DNA from: Phymatolithon calcareum
Lineage: Eukaryota > Rhodophyta > Florideophyceae > Hapalidiales
DNA: 64,000 nucleotides
NCBI GenBank assembly: GCA_977006965.1
Contig: OZ345380.1
Coordinates: forward strand, 1,240,001 to 1,304,000
Direction: 5' to 3'
This document shows positions 17,689 through 28,604 of the stretch, piece by piece. Under the pieces are notes generated by a model. The model did no database searches. It was not told where the DNA came from and saw nothing but the letters and a program-made list of their open reading frames with translations. Position 1 is the first letter of the stretch; every line of letters begins with the position of its first letter. Position numbers and translations under genes: made by a program.

Positions 17689-20406
17689 CTAAGAAGTTGT
17701 AGACTTCCGGAGAACTACAGACACAGATCTGAAATTTCGATCGGACCTTTGAACTGCATCTTCATTTCTACGGCGATTCAAGCCCCGCTCTTTGTCAGAC
17801 GCAGCAAGCGACGGGGACGGATTATCTCTCCGTCCCTGCATATCCCGGTCATTTCGAATAATTGGCAGCGAAGGCGACAACGATACTGCTCTTCTCTCGC
17901 CAGCCTCGTGAACTGTCTTTTGCCTTTTAGGGTCTAGGCGGTCAGATTCCGGTGGCGATGGAGACATTGCCTGTCGCTTCCTGGAATCCGTATCCTTTCT
18001 CGCCGAAAGACCAGAGCTACTTGAAATAACACTTGACGAGCTTGAGCGTGATCTTTCTCTTGCCCTATACGGTGAGCGACTCCGCGATGGACTTAGCCTG
18101 CGTCGCGCTGGACTGTGTGACATCGACCGAGAACGAGCGCGGTATGGAGAACGGGATAGCGATCGGGATCTTGAGTGGGACCGGGATCGACATCGCGAGC
18201 GCAGAGGGGTGCGCGAACGCGACCGCTGCCGGAACGGAGACCGACTGCGACGAATGGGCGATCGGCGACCATAGTGATACTTCTCTCTGCCATGGCGGGT
18301 ATTGTTGTAGTTATACCGATTTCTAGACAGAGACCTTGACCTTCCCCTCGACCTGGACCTTGATCTGGAGGAATAAGAATGCCTTGACAACGACCGAGAG
18401 CGCGAATATGAACGCCAACGCCGGCTCCGCCTGCTGAAATGACCAGACGATTCCCGCCGATATTCATACGGGGAGATAGAACGGGATGGAGACTGGTACC
18501 GAGGCGAACGACGTCGTTTGAGAGCGCGGGTGCGTTCTTCCAGTTCACGCCGCTGCTCCTCAACAGTGTATTGCGACATTCGGCGGTCGTGATACGGGTT
18601 GCGCGATCTCGAGCGAGACCGCGACCGAGAGCGGTAGTGATAGGAATCCTTTCCGCCTCTACGCCGACGGTCTATAGGAGACAGGGAGCGTGACAAAGAT
18701 TTATATTGCGGTGAGCGACCAGGTTGGCCATGATAGGACCCTGTCGCGTGTCGAGGAGGAAGAGAAGGCGAGCGCGAACTTGACCTTCCGCGTCTCGAGC
18801 GCGACGCAGAGTTTCGACGTTTGAAAGAAGAGGGAGGGAGGCCAGCCCGGCGGCGGTGTACCTCCTCGAGGCTGTGCTCAATCCGAAGCCGGCGCGGAGG
18901 AGATGGAGAAGGCGATATAGACTTCTCGTGCCGTGCTCGGATCGAGGTGTTTGGAGGCCGGATGTGTGGTGCGGGTGGGAGACCCGCGCGGCGGCGATGT
19001 ACCTCATCAAGACTCTGCGCAACGCGTCGTCGAGGAGGTGATGGGGAGCGCGATACAGACCTGCTCCGTCGACCGCGGGGAGAATAGATAGAGGGCCCGT
19101 TGTATGGGGCAGGCGGAAGACCTGCACGGCGGCGATGCACCTCATCGAGACTGTGTTCAACACGATGCCGGGGTGGCGGTGACAGGGGGTCCAACGCAGA
19201 CCTACCGCGAAGTGCGCGGGATGGGCGATCTTGTGAGGGGTTTGCTCCACGACTGTGTCCTCCCAATTTCTCTTCGAAGCGGCGCTGGGAGGACGGGGAG
19301 GGAGATCGCGAAACCGACCTTCCACGTGAAACAGGAGCGACCGCAATCGGCGCTCGAACCTCAGCAGCATCGAGGCTCTTAAGCCAAGATGCGGCTGGGT
19401 TCGGAATATCACGCTTACCACGCCGCCCAAGTATCTCCGGTAGCTTGGGACGTCTGGGTGGAGATCGAGAGTTTGATTTCGAATGTGACTTGCGCACGCC
19501 GGCCAGCGCCCGTTCGCGCAGCTCGCGCAGAGCGCCGCTGTTTTGCCTATTCGGTCGGTCCGGTGGATTAATGACTTCCGCAGTTTCGTCCGCCATTTTC
19601 TCACCGTCACGTGCTTTAGCCGACAACGTGGGGGACCTTGACCGCGATGGTAATTGGTCTTTTTCATCATCGCGCCGAGGAGAATTTTGTTCTGGCCCAC
19701 CCACGGCTTTCCTGTCCCGGTCTTCAATGCCTGAAGATTCAGAAAGTGATGACGAAGAGAGGGAGGACGATGACGATGAATCCGCTGGGTCCATACCAGG
19801 AAGCGGCCGTATGGGAGCTTCCTCAGCCCCATTCCCTGGGCCGTTGGTGACCTTTTCATCGCCAACCGCGGTATCCAGGGGCTCCTCTTTGTTATCTTTC
19901 ATACGACGGAACGCGGCGCCCTCAACATAGTCCTCTGGAAGACAAAGGACAGCTCTCATGCGTTCATTTCGCTCTTTGAGTTTTTCCGCCATCGTACAGG
20001 CCTCGATTTCTGCGACCGTCACACGTGCATCCTCGCTTTCCACGCTTCGTCGACGACGTCTACGTCCATTCTCTTCATCGCTGGAGTCAGTTCTTCTTTC
20101 TTTGCCTTTCTGGGAGCCAGGAAAGTGTTGAGCCATAAGACTTTCACGCAGAGAACTTGTTTGACCCGCTATATTCTCCTCTGGAAGACCATTCTCCCGA
20201 AGGCTCTCTTCAAGGTCGATGACTTGATTTTCAATTCGACGGCGATGCTCGTGCGCTATCGTCTGCTCACAGGGACCGCGAGGTTTTCTAGGAGCAGGGC
20301 GAGTGGGCTGGATATGACGTGGACGACGGAGAGCGGCAGCGTTGCGTTGGACATGGGCGCTCGTACCTGTCCCGCGTGCTGTCTGTAGCCCCACGCCATT
20401 ATACAT
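17689..20406 (-). CDS. SRRM2/Cwc21-like spliceosomal SR protein
   Basis: The N-terminus MYNGVGLQTARGTGTSAHVQRN (given here in pieces: MYNGVGLQTARGTG, then TSAHVQRN) is the signature of SRRM2/SRm300 and yeast Cwc21, which sit at the catalytic centre of the spliceosome next to Prp8 and Snu114. A cwf21 domain follows, with HEHRRRIENQVIDLEE. The remaining 800 residues are disordered: acidic/Ser stretches, then a long RS domain with many SRSRS and RSPSP blocks. Within it, three units of about 45 residues each contain SL(D/E)EVHRRRAGLPP. The open frame begins 81 codons further upstream (20649), but the family start is clearly the Met at 20406, so the extension is not annotated. Total is about 905 residues. 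It is notable in an apparently intron-poor genome. Confidence 0.85.
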   Translation of the reverse strand: MYNGVGLQTARGTGTSAHVQRNAAALRRPRHIQPTRPAPRKPRGPCEQTIAHEHRRRIENQVIDLEESLRENGLPEENIAGQTSSLRESLMAQHFPGSQKGKERRTDSSDEENGRRRRRRSVESEDARVTVAEIEACTMAEKLKERNERMRAVLCLPEDYVEGAAFRRMKDNKEEPLDTAVGDEKVTNGPGNGAEEAPIRPLPGMDPADSSSSSSLSSSSLSESSGIEDRDRKAVGGPEQNSPRRDDEKDQLPSRSRSPTLSAKARDGEKMADETAEVINPPDRPNRQNSGALRELRERALAGVRKSHSKSNSRSPPRRPKLPEILGRRGKRDIPNPAASWLKSLDAAEVRAPIAVAPVSRGRSVSRSPSPSSQRRFEEKLGGHSRGANPSQDRPSRALRGRSALDPLSPPPRHRVEHSLDEVHRRRAGLPPAPYNGPSIYSPRGRRSRSVSRSPSPPRRRVAQSLDEVHRRRAGLPPAPHIRPPNTSIRARHEKSISPSPSPPRRLRIEHSLEEVHRRRAGLPPSSFKRRNSASRSRRGRSSSRSPSLPPRHATGSYHGQPGRSPQYKSLSRSLSPIDRRRRGGKDSYHYRSRSRSRSRSRNPYHDRRMSQYTVEEQRRELEERTRALKRRRSPRYQSPSRSISPYEYRRESSGHFSRRSRRWRSYSRSRSLSRHSYSSRSRSRSRGRSRSLSRNRYNYNNTRHGREKYHYGRRSPIRRSRSPFRQRSRSRTPLRSRCRSRSHSRSRSLSRSPYRARSRSMSHSPARRRLSPSRSRSPYRARERSRSSSSSVISSSSGLSARKDTDSRKRQAMSPSPPESDRLDPKRQKTVHEAGERRAVSLSPSLPIIRNDRDMQGRRDNPSPSLAASDKERGLNRRRNEDAVQRSDRNFRSVSVVLRKSTTS

Positions 20407-21069
20407 AGTGAGGCCGAGAAACTGGCCGCTGTTCCTTTTATGAGAGTAGTTCGAGTTGCTCTTTGTGCGGCAGTGATGGGAGACGGTGTTACAGGGAGTT
20501 TTTCTTGGGTGTAGAGGTGATGTGCCAGTTCGGGAAAACGATGCGGTCGGTGACCGATCCGGCTGAAAAATATGCCGTGAAACGTACAACATTTTAGAAA
20601 TGTTTTGGAAAGTTTTCAACTTTTCACAGTGTTGCAGATCAACCTCCACCAGCGTATCAAAACTTCACACGTTGCCCAACGGTGACCAACGACCTTTGTG
20701 CATATGATATGTGCATGCATGCATTCATGCATGTACTCAGTAATCAACGGACTTCAGAGGCAAGCCAAGTACGTACTGATTTGCTCAATAGAAAGCGGCA
20801 GGACGAAGGGTGAATGCGAAAAGAACGCAGTCTGCCATACACGGTCTTCAACAAGCTATCGTTCTGTCATGTCATCCACAAAACAATATAAGAAAGAAAC
20901 AGTTCTCAGTTCAAATTGAACCTAATTTACTACTAGAAAATATGTTGAAATCACGACATGAATGTTCCTTCAAGATCTGCGAAGACCATGATCAGAAAAT
21001 ATTGAGCACGCGGCACTAATTCCATCAGCGTTTGCAAAGCGTAGAACTTGTTGAGTTACGACTTGGCTT
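20407..21069. other. Intergenic sequence
   Basis: This is the 5' flank of the SRRM2-like gene and the 3' flank of the next minus-strand gene. No gene is recognised. The first 243 bases are open in frame with the SRRM2-like gene but do not resemble the family. Confidence 0.4.
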
Positions 21070-24015
21070 TTACGCGTTGTCATTGCCTGGCGCCACTGCA
21101 CTTCCGACTTTAACCCCATAGTGTTCAAGAACCCCGACTAAATCCACCGGGTCAGACTGTCCACTAAGAGCCTTCACCACGTTCTGAAAAGCAGTCCTTG
21201 ACGTCCTCTCTCGAACAGTCTCACTTCCCACCAACTTCGACACGTCTTCGATCTTCGTCTTCACTTGCATCTGAATCCATTCCGCAGCAACAGAAACCAC
21301 CGTATCAGGTTCATCAAGAGCGAGTGCCTGTGCAGCTGTCCTGAATGCATTGGCAGCCTTTGCAGGGTCGTCCTTATGAGCGGAAATGGCCAGCCCGACA
21401 AGCTCTCCGATACGTCTACTGAAACTGTTCACGGTCATCGACAACAAGCGCATCTGAGTGTTTTCACTCGGCTTCTCTGTAGCCTCTCCGGATGTTCCAG
21501 ATTCGAAAGTGTTTCCCCTGTTTACAAACTTGTTCACAGGGGGAATGTGTGGGGTAAAGGATGGAAATTCGTCGCAGAGAAGCGCAAGGCGGAGATTCTC
21601 CAGGCTTGGAATGCATTCAGCCATGAAGTGAATATCACCGACGATTGAGTCCGAAGTACGCACCCGATGAGCATCCCATAAGGCAGCCAGGGACTTCGGC
21701 AGAGTGACAGACCCGCGCAGAGAGACTCCTATCGCTTCAAGAATTTCCTCACAAAGAGCAGCAAGTAAAATGTCATCGTCGCGTGTCATCTCCTGAACAA
21801 CATTAATAGCATCCCAAAACCAGTCTGTGCGATGTGCCACCGGGTCCACACTAGCGATCGTAAGCATGACGTGCGCCACAGAAGTGCTGGCGAGCATTGC
21901 CAGCCTAGAGCCCGCCTCGCGTGAGCCTCTGAGCATTTTGGCCACATCAATGATTGCTGTCCATTGTGTCGAGGAGAGTGCGGCCCGGTACTTCAGTACA
22001 TCTTCTGAGAGAGGATGCGTCACGGGCATTCCAGCTCCTTTGCTTGTGTATACCGGTTTCTTGACACCGTCGGCCTGGTTGTTATGAGACCAGTTGCTCA
22101 AGTGCAGCATTACAGAGATGAATTTTGCAACCAGACGCGCCTCCAAAACAGCATCTGTAAACTCTGCGTCATCCCTTGCCTGTGCCGCGCAGCTCATGGA
22201 ATCTGAGAGGCGGAGACAGAGTCGTGGCACGAGGGATTCGATCAATCGACAGTTAGCGGTAACAACGAGAAAGTCCAAGAAAAATGCCTCCGATGAGTTC
22301 GTTGAAAAAACATCTCGAACCTTGGCTGGAATGTGAGGTAGTTCGAGCTCGATGGGCGCTCTTTTCCCTCGGCGAGGTTTAGCGCCAGAGTTCTGCGGAG
22401 GAGTCGTAGCTTCGTTAGACCCTCCCCCCTGCTTCTGCGAGACAGTGGCACCTTCCATGGGGTTGACAACTTCTCCGTCCTTCGATGCGACTGTGTCCAT
22501 AATCGGAGACTCCCTGACACTTTCGAGTTCTTGAGTCCTGCATGAAGATATCAATAGCGATATAAATAGTGACGAGAAGGAATCCATGCTGGATGGGTGC
22601 AAGGACGCCAGAGTGCGTAGCGCCTTTTCAGGATCGATTGTCACAGAGGGACCAGTATCTCCCCTATACAGTCGGTACATTGCAAGAACTTGATCATACC
22701 CAGCCTGTGTGATGTGCTTCAGGCGCCCATCGAGTCCTTTGACGTCCGATCCAAATCCCTCGTATATAGCTTCTTTGGGCATTGATCCAATGCGGGGCGC
22801 CCAGGCGTATGAGGCTGGTTCAGGAAACTTTATAGTTGCAGACCTGATCCGATTCGCCAGCGGGCCAATGTTGAGCTTGAACCCGAGTGCACGTAACCTG
22901 GGATTAACACAGAAGGCTTTCGTGAGAGGGCGAGGGAGTTGCATAATAAAGCTTGATAGTGCGCTTAGAGTAGCCACGGCGTAACCCGCGAGATGAACAG
23001 CTGGAAGCCCCTGCTCTATATCTGTAGTGTTGTGAAACACGGAAAGGACAATGAGGGGCAGAGTGCATAAGGAATTTGGAGACGAAACCGTAAAGACTTC
23101 CTCAAGAGAAGCTGCACATACAAGGGAATCAATGCAGCGAGTACGAGTGAAGCTGGATGACACACCCTCAGCAATAAGCAGAGCATGGAGCCTGGCAACT
23201 CTGACAACATAGGTTGTCTGGGAATGTTCCTTTGCTTCTACCAAATTCTTCTCGGGCGACTGTACCGCGGGAGCAACAGCGGGTGATTTGTCGACCACGT
23301 GAACCTTGCGGACAGGAACGGCCCTGCGGGTTTTGATGAATTCAGCATCTGCATTGGGCGACGGAGGTGCTAAGATCTGATGGATCATGGGCTCACTTGG
23401 GGTGTGGACAGGCAGGACGCGAAGGTCTGGATCAGGGCCACGGGAAGCTTCAGTGCATCCGGTATGGATGTCTTTTGCACCCGAGAGTGTTCCCTCATTC
23501 ACGAAGGGGTCCAGAACCGTGTTGACGCCGGTCTGTGGAGCAATGACTGGAACTTGTTTAGGACAGAAATTGTCGCTCTTGGAGTGGTGTTCTCCAGAGT
23601 GCTCGACGGATGCATCCGATGTCTGGGAGTCGTTCAAGCCGACCTTGATCTTGGTAGCACCAGTGTCCCCTTCGAAGTGGCCTTTATCGATCGCAAGGAT
23701 TTGGATGTTCTTTGCCACTGAAATATCCACTGTATCTGTGCGGTCGTTAGTGCTTGTCCCAATCGGTGTCACCACGCGAGGGCCAGCGAGGACCTTGCCA
23801 TGAATATGCTCGGTGCCATGAGCGGGTTTCGTGTAGTACGTGACGAGATCTTCAAAAGCCGGAAACACGGCATCACAAGCAGCGGGGTAGAATGGATCAG
23901 CGGCGCCCGATGTGGCCCACGTCTGTTCGAGGACTGCAATGTCGTCCGATGGGCCTGTGGCCCATGCTCGTATGGCGTTCCGAGCTTGATCGACGGAGGT
24001 CTTCGAAGTCGACAT
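21070..24015 (-). CDS. Large helical protein of unknown function
   Basis: About 981 residues from the Met at 24015 (MSTSKTSVDQARNAIRAW). The open frame extends 88 codons further upstream but that part has no conserved character. Residues 1-260 mix helices and disorder. The middle contains a Lys/Arg cluster (AKPRRGKRAPIEL) followed by a helical block with SEAFFLDFLVVTANCRLIES and EARLVAKFISVMLHL. The last 350 residues are mostly amphipathic helices resembling an ARM/HEAT-type solenoid. No signal peptide or transmembrane segment is clear in the shorter form. The AFFLDFLV/ARLVAKF block faintly recalls codanin-1-like proteins, but I would not assign that without a profile search. Long, uninterrupted and compositionally normal, so it is very likely a real gene. 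Confidence 0.7.
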   Translation of the reverse strand: MSTSKTSVDQARNAIRAWATGPSDDIAVLEQTWATSGAADPFYPAACDAVFPAFEDLVTYYTKPAHGTEHIHGKVLAGPRVVTPIGTSTNDRTDTVDISVAKNIQILAIDKGHFEGDTGATKIKVGLNDSQTSDASVEHSGEHHSKSDNFCPKQVPVIAPQTGVNTVLDPFVNEGTLSGAKDIHTGCTEASRGPDPDLRVLPVHTPSEPMIHQILAPPSPNADAEFIKTRRAVPVRKVHVVDKSPAVAPAVQSPEKNLVEAKEHSQTTYVVRVARLHALLIAEGVSSSFTRTRCIDSLVCAASLEEVFTVSSPNSLCTLPLIVLSVFHNTTDIEQGLPAVHLAGYAVATLSALSSFIMQLPRPLTKAFCVNPRLRALGFKLNIGPLANRIRSATIKFPEPASYAWAPRIGSMPKEAIYEGFGSDVKGLDGRLKHITQAGYDQVLAMYRLYRGDTGPSVTIDPEKALRTLASLHPSSMDSFSSLFISLLISSCRTQELESVRESPIMDTVASKDGEVVNPMEGATVSQKQGGGSNEATTPPQNSGAKPRRGKRAPIELELPHIPAKVRDVFSTNSSEAFFLDFLVVTANCRLIESLVPRLCLRLSDSMSCAAQARDDAEFTDAVLEARLVAKFISVMLHLSNWSHNNQADGVKKPVYTSKGAGMPVTHPLSEDVLKYRAALSSTQWTAIIDVAKMLRGSREAGSRLAMLASTSVAHVMLTIASVDPVAHRTDWFWDAINVVQEMTRDDDILLAALCEEILEAIGVSLRGSVTLPKSLAALWDAHRVRTSDSIVGDIHFMAECIPSLENLRLALLCDEFPSFTPHIPPVNKFVNRGNTFESGTSGEATEKPSENTQMRLLSMTVNSFSRRIGELVGLAISAHKDDPAKAANAFRTAAQALALDEPDTVVSVAAEWIQMQVKTKIEDVSKLVGSETVRERTSRTAFQNVVKALSGQSDPVDLVGVLEHYGVKVGSAVAPGNDNA

Positions 24016-26878
24016 TGTGGCGTAGGGAAGGATGAAGGACGGAGAGCAAACTTGGGAGAAGTTGGTTGTGGACTTTTGGCGAAGCGTTGATGCTGGGAAG
24101 GATATGGCGGCGGCACAGATGCACAGCCTCGGCTGTGTAATGCCGGCGAGAAGTGTCAGGACAACGCCAAAATGCAAACAGCAATATGAGTGGGGCGGAT
24201 CTGCAGAACCGCGATGTCGCTCTGGAGGAGAGGTGTGGAATTTCAGATAAAATTGTCCTGAATTTGCGCAGCAATGCACTGTATGATCCTCGTGGGACAG
24301 AGCAGAGCTTCTGATCTAATTCCCGGTCACGGAGCATGACGTACATACGTATCAAAAACTTTATCAAAAAACGATACTGTACGTTTGCTCAAAGGCGAGG
24401 ACGTGTTCACATATTGACGATCTGGTCCGACGGCCCCTTTTGGCACTGGCGCTTCGCCCCCCGGACCAATCCTCGGTTTCTGTTGACTGTAAGCCTTTCG
24501 CCGTGATCTAGCGCACCTATGGCATGTGCTTATTGGTGAGAACCATAGCATATGGCAGAACGGAAGGCATTACAGGTTCAGTACTGTATCATACATGATG
24601 TATGATAATGCGGTCGACAGAATCGTGACTTAATCATACTGTATGCTTTGCTGAGAGAGGGACTTTCTTGAGAATACAAAAAAACATGCCGATTCTACCG
24701 TCCAATCAGCAGTGCTGACCGTCCCATATTTCGTGGACGGCTTGGTTGACGTCAACAGGGAGATAGGTTGTTAGAGTCATTTGATCTACTGTTATAGTTT
24801 TGGCCTCCTAAAGTACGCAAACTTTTTGAAAAATAGAAAAAAAGCCTCCAATGTTGTGCAAAATTTTCGATGTTACGTGAGTGTAACGCCTTGAAAAAAT
24901 TTTAATTTCCCGTGTCCCGGCGTTGAAGGTCAACGTGCCCTTCCAAAAATTTTCGGAGCGCAGCTGTTAACAAATGCGGACGGCGATTGTGTACCGAAAA
25001 ATTGAATTCTATAGAAGGTCCCTCTGAGAAGCCAATAAACGTTTTCAGATTGAAAGATGCTAGTCGAATGAGGCTTCACATTATCTTTTAAACATAATGG
25101 TTCAGCTCTGGGTTCATATAGAGTAGAAATTGGCCTACCAACCTTATATCTGCTCGCTCAGACAAGACGTAACACCGCCTGTACGGTCGGCACGAGGTGA
25201 TGCTGTGCCCTTCGCGCCACTATGTTAACAGGCCCATCTGACATCAGCGTTCCAACATTATTGCACTCCTGAATTGCTACCCATTGCATCTTACGAATTG
25301 GTACTCTGCGATCGTAGTATTGGGATACATCGTGGTTCCACAATGCAGATCTTAAAGCCTCACTTCTTGAATTGCACGCCCTTCGAAATGTTTGTCTGCT
25401 CAGACTGTGGACAATGGTCTATGATGGAATTATTTCTAAGCTCATTTTCAACTATGTGCGCTCTATTTGGAACAAGGATGAGACCTAGGTCATGTATACC
25501 TCTATGAGACTATGGATAGAGTGGCGGGTATGTTGGACAGCCGCAGGTAGCATCTATTCGGTGACATGCATCAATGAGGGGGCATTGCTTTCGCCGTGCG
25601 TGCATGTTCGAGGAATAGAATCGACGAACCTCGTTCTAAGATTACAATTCAACATCTGGGACACAGACGTTGGTCCTACAGCACTTACTGTTAGTTGATG
25701 TCCAGTTGGGCTTCATGCTATCCTGAAGTTTCTCGGCGTGCTTTCTGCAACACGCCGTTGAGGAGAAACGTGCTGTGGGCAATGATTACGAGACCTGAAG
25801 TGGTAGGGGGCATTTATAAGGTGATTGGAAATATGCATGAGCAGAGCCCTCCGCTAGTAAAGGGAAATTTCCTTTCTCTCTGTTTTGCCGTAGAACTTCG
25901 AAACTGTCATCGATAGAGCGCTCGACAGAGAGTTCAATTCCTGTATGTGGAATTTCAAGCTTCTAGAGCCACAAATACGACCACTGATACTTATACAAAC
26001 GCTGGTTGACAAGAAGACTCAAAGGCAGTACTCAACGGAAGGCGTTGTAGGATCGCATGCCGGGAGAAGAGTTCATGCAGGAAATTGCCTGAAGACAATA
26101 AACTGTTGTACACGTACTGGCTTTGTTTAGGAAATTGTTCAACGTCATGCGACGCCGGAGAAGAAATCAAAGAAACCAGCAAAGATGATCGCAATCGACG
26201 CCAGGGTCATAGTAATGGAGTAAGATGAGTTCCAAAATGTGCCCGAATGGCATGGGAGAAATGTAACGACGGATTAGAGCTGGGACACTGCCGTTTTTGC
26301 TGGCTCATTTGAAGAATTTCATTCAGAAGTGGGGAGATTTCGTCAGTACGTGTAGCTTAAAACTTGGTGATAAAGTGTGAAATGATATGCAAGGGATGAC
26401 CTTGCTTTCTGAGTGAAGAAGAAGAGTAAGTATTTCTATATAAGCAGAGGGGAAATCAGCAACCCTGATTGGGGATTGCGACGAGGCGATTGACTGCAAT
26501 ACGTATTGGGCGAAATGCCATTTCCCTTATTGCACGATGCTTCGACAACAGCATTTAAATGTGACGTCATGACTCTCTCAATTTTCAATACATAGATCCC
26601 AGAAAAGTTCGGTTGACCAAATGCGCTGGAGTTCAGCGTTACTGCTCGGTTATTGAGATTTATATTGTCCAGTCGAAAGGACTCCGAGGATTGCAACGTT
26701 GTTGTAGGATGCTCTCTTCGTGCATTCAAGGAAGCAATCTAGAGTAGCATCAATCCGACCCAGTAGACTATCAGTCCGTGACGACAAAACTGACCGATGA
26801 CGACCACTCTGACCATCGACGACAATGATGCCGAAGGCGAGCAAGCCCAGTTCCGAAGTTGTTTCCTTGGCACACAGT
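24016..26878. other. Gene-poor intergenic region
   Basis: No ORF exceeds about 100 codons with convincing protein character. A small palindrome (ATCATACATGATGTATGAT) lies near 24589. The rest is AT-rich unique sequence in which I recognise no element. Confidence 0.4.
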
Positions 26879-27360
26879 CTTTCTTTCTTTCTTTTATTGC
26901 AGAAAAACGCTAAATTAAGTTAGTGCCTGGGGATGTTTCCAAACAGCCCCTCATTGTTCACGAATTTGAGTACTTCAAGCGGTTTCTCATTGCAAATTTC
27001 CTCTACCGTTTTGGTGCCAACTCTACCAATAGTCTGGCATCTTGATACAGTCCGTCCACTACAGCGTAGGAGTAGATGCTCAACGGTCTCCTTGGTTCCC
27101 ACTGAGCACACAGTCTTTGAAAACTCGTGGACACACTTTGGCGTAATGCAGAGACGATCTCGATATGTTGATTGAATCCGTGTCTGAAGAGAAACCCTAG
27201 TTCATTTCTGTAGCAACGCAGGCTGGGAACAAAGTACATTTCACCAACATCCAGCATTGTGTCTAATCCATCGTTCAAGTCTGGAGTCTTTAAAGTCCAA
27301 ATGGATTGGCGGATGATATATCGGAGGATGAAAAATGTGCAGTCACTTCTCTTCAAAAAT
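26879..27360 (-). mobile_element. LINE 3'-end relic with (GAAA)n tail
   Basis: On the minus strand, a zinc-knuckle-like segment typical of LINE C-termini reads CSVGTKETVEHLLLRCSGRT. It is preceded, in a shifted frame, by RNELGFLFRHGFNQHIE. The ORF ends at 26920 and is followed by TGCAATAAAAGAAAGAAAGA, a simple tail at 26879-26901. The same tail type ends the plus-strand LINE relic at about 33199. It is frameshifted and truncated. Confidence 0.65.
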
Positions 27361-28327
27361 AAAATGCACTATCTGAACAAGGTGTACCCGCATATATTGC
27401 TGCTAGCGCGAGTATGAGCATGAGTGAGCGCCTTACCATACGTCGCATGAAAGAAGAGTCGAGACAAGAATATATCCACTGTGATTTTCTTTCTTTCTTT
27501 ACTGCGGGATTTCGCGAAGCTGATGGAACAACTCCGCATCCTTACGGCTCTAGTAGACCTTAACAGATACGAGTGGTACTTGATGTCACAACAGCTGTCC
27601 AAGCTGCACAAGGTGCAGACCATGGTCCAGCTTAACATCCATATCGCTACGCAGCCAATCTTCATTCGCCGTCCTTCAAAGGGATGCCCGGGTTGGAAAC
27701 CATTTAGGACGTTCACGGTAGCTAATCATCTCTCTGCCTTCTTTCATTTCCTTCTGTCTTCTCTCCCAGCTTCCTTGAGCGTTGCGGCACACCACACAGG
27801 GCGGAATCCATGTACTACCATACTACCAGAAGGCGATAGTCTTCTCCCCTGGGGAGGCCGGAGCACAGCTCTTGTCATTTCAAAAAACCCTGCAATGTAG
27901 CGGGGAAAAATTCCTGACTGAACTCTTGGCTCCTTCCTGTGACGCACAGGTGCACGGGTAGCCGGATCGGTTATCATAACCGGCCTGTATAACTGTGATT
28001 TTATACTTGGTTTCTGGCTGAAGTTGAGCGGCTTTGGAGAATCGCTAAGCATTTACTAAGAGTGTATCGGCGAAAGATGATCGAGTCGCTGGTTTTTCTC
28101 GAACTGAACGAGAGATTTTGTGATGGCCAGTTAGTCAGCGAGTCTATCATTAATGTTCGCTTGGATAGGTGTAGCACCAGGCTCAAAAGAACTCGACACC
28201 AAATGTGTGAGAAAAGCCCAAGAGAGGAGACAGAGTAAAAGAGCGGGAGAGACTAGGCAGAAAGAGGAGGAAAGAAAGACAAGCCAACAAACCCCAGTAG
28301 ATACCAACAGACTAAGCGTGTAGACGT

Positions 28328-28604
28328 CGGCTTCGTCCTCCGGCGGCGACCTTGGCTTGGCCATCAACCTTGAGACAGGCGCGCGAAAAGGGAAAAGGGA
28401 CCTTGAGCGCGATGTCACCGAACTGGCTTGTGCGGCAAAACAGTTGCGATCAAGAAGGGCTGGGACGACGTCATCTTCCGGCGGCGACCTTGGCTTGGCC
28501 GACGACCTTGAGATCAACGCACGAAGAAGGGAAAAAGGGAACTTCTACGCGATTGTCTCCGTGCTGGCTTGCGCGGCGAACGTTGCGATCAAGAATGGTG
28601 GGAA
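28328..28604 (+). repeat. Two tandem 138-bp units, in frame (46 residues each)
   Basis: Both units begin with the same 28-base stretch encoding SSGGDLGLA, and again match at CTTGAGA, GAACTGGCTTG/GTGCTGGCTTG (LACAA) and TTGCGATCAAGAA. The spacing is exactly 138 bp, so the repeat keeps a reading frame. The surrounding ORF runs to 28773. No protein family was recognised. It could be a fragment of a repetitive host protein or of a transposon. Confidence 0.65.

Noticed and set aside
18672-19930. Long ORFs on both strands over the SRRM2-like gene
   Set aside because: They are shadows of the RS-rich reading frame. The MYNGVGL start and cwf21 domain identify the true frame.
20407-20649. 81-codon N-terminal extension of the SRRM2-like protein
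   Set aside because: Family proteins begin at MYNG. The extension has no conserved features and is most simply 5' UTR.
24016-24279. 88-codon extension of the large unknown protein
   Set aside because: Composition differs from the rest and a good internal start follows; not excluded, but unsupported.
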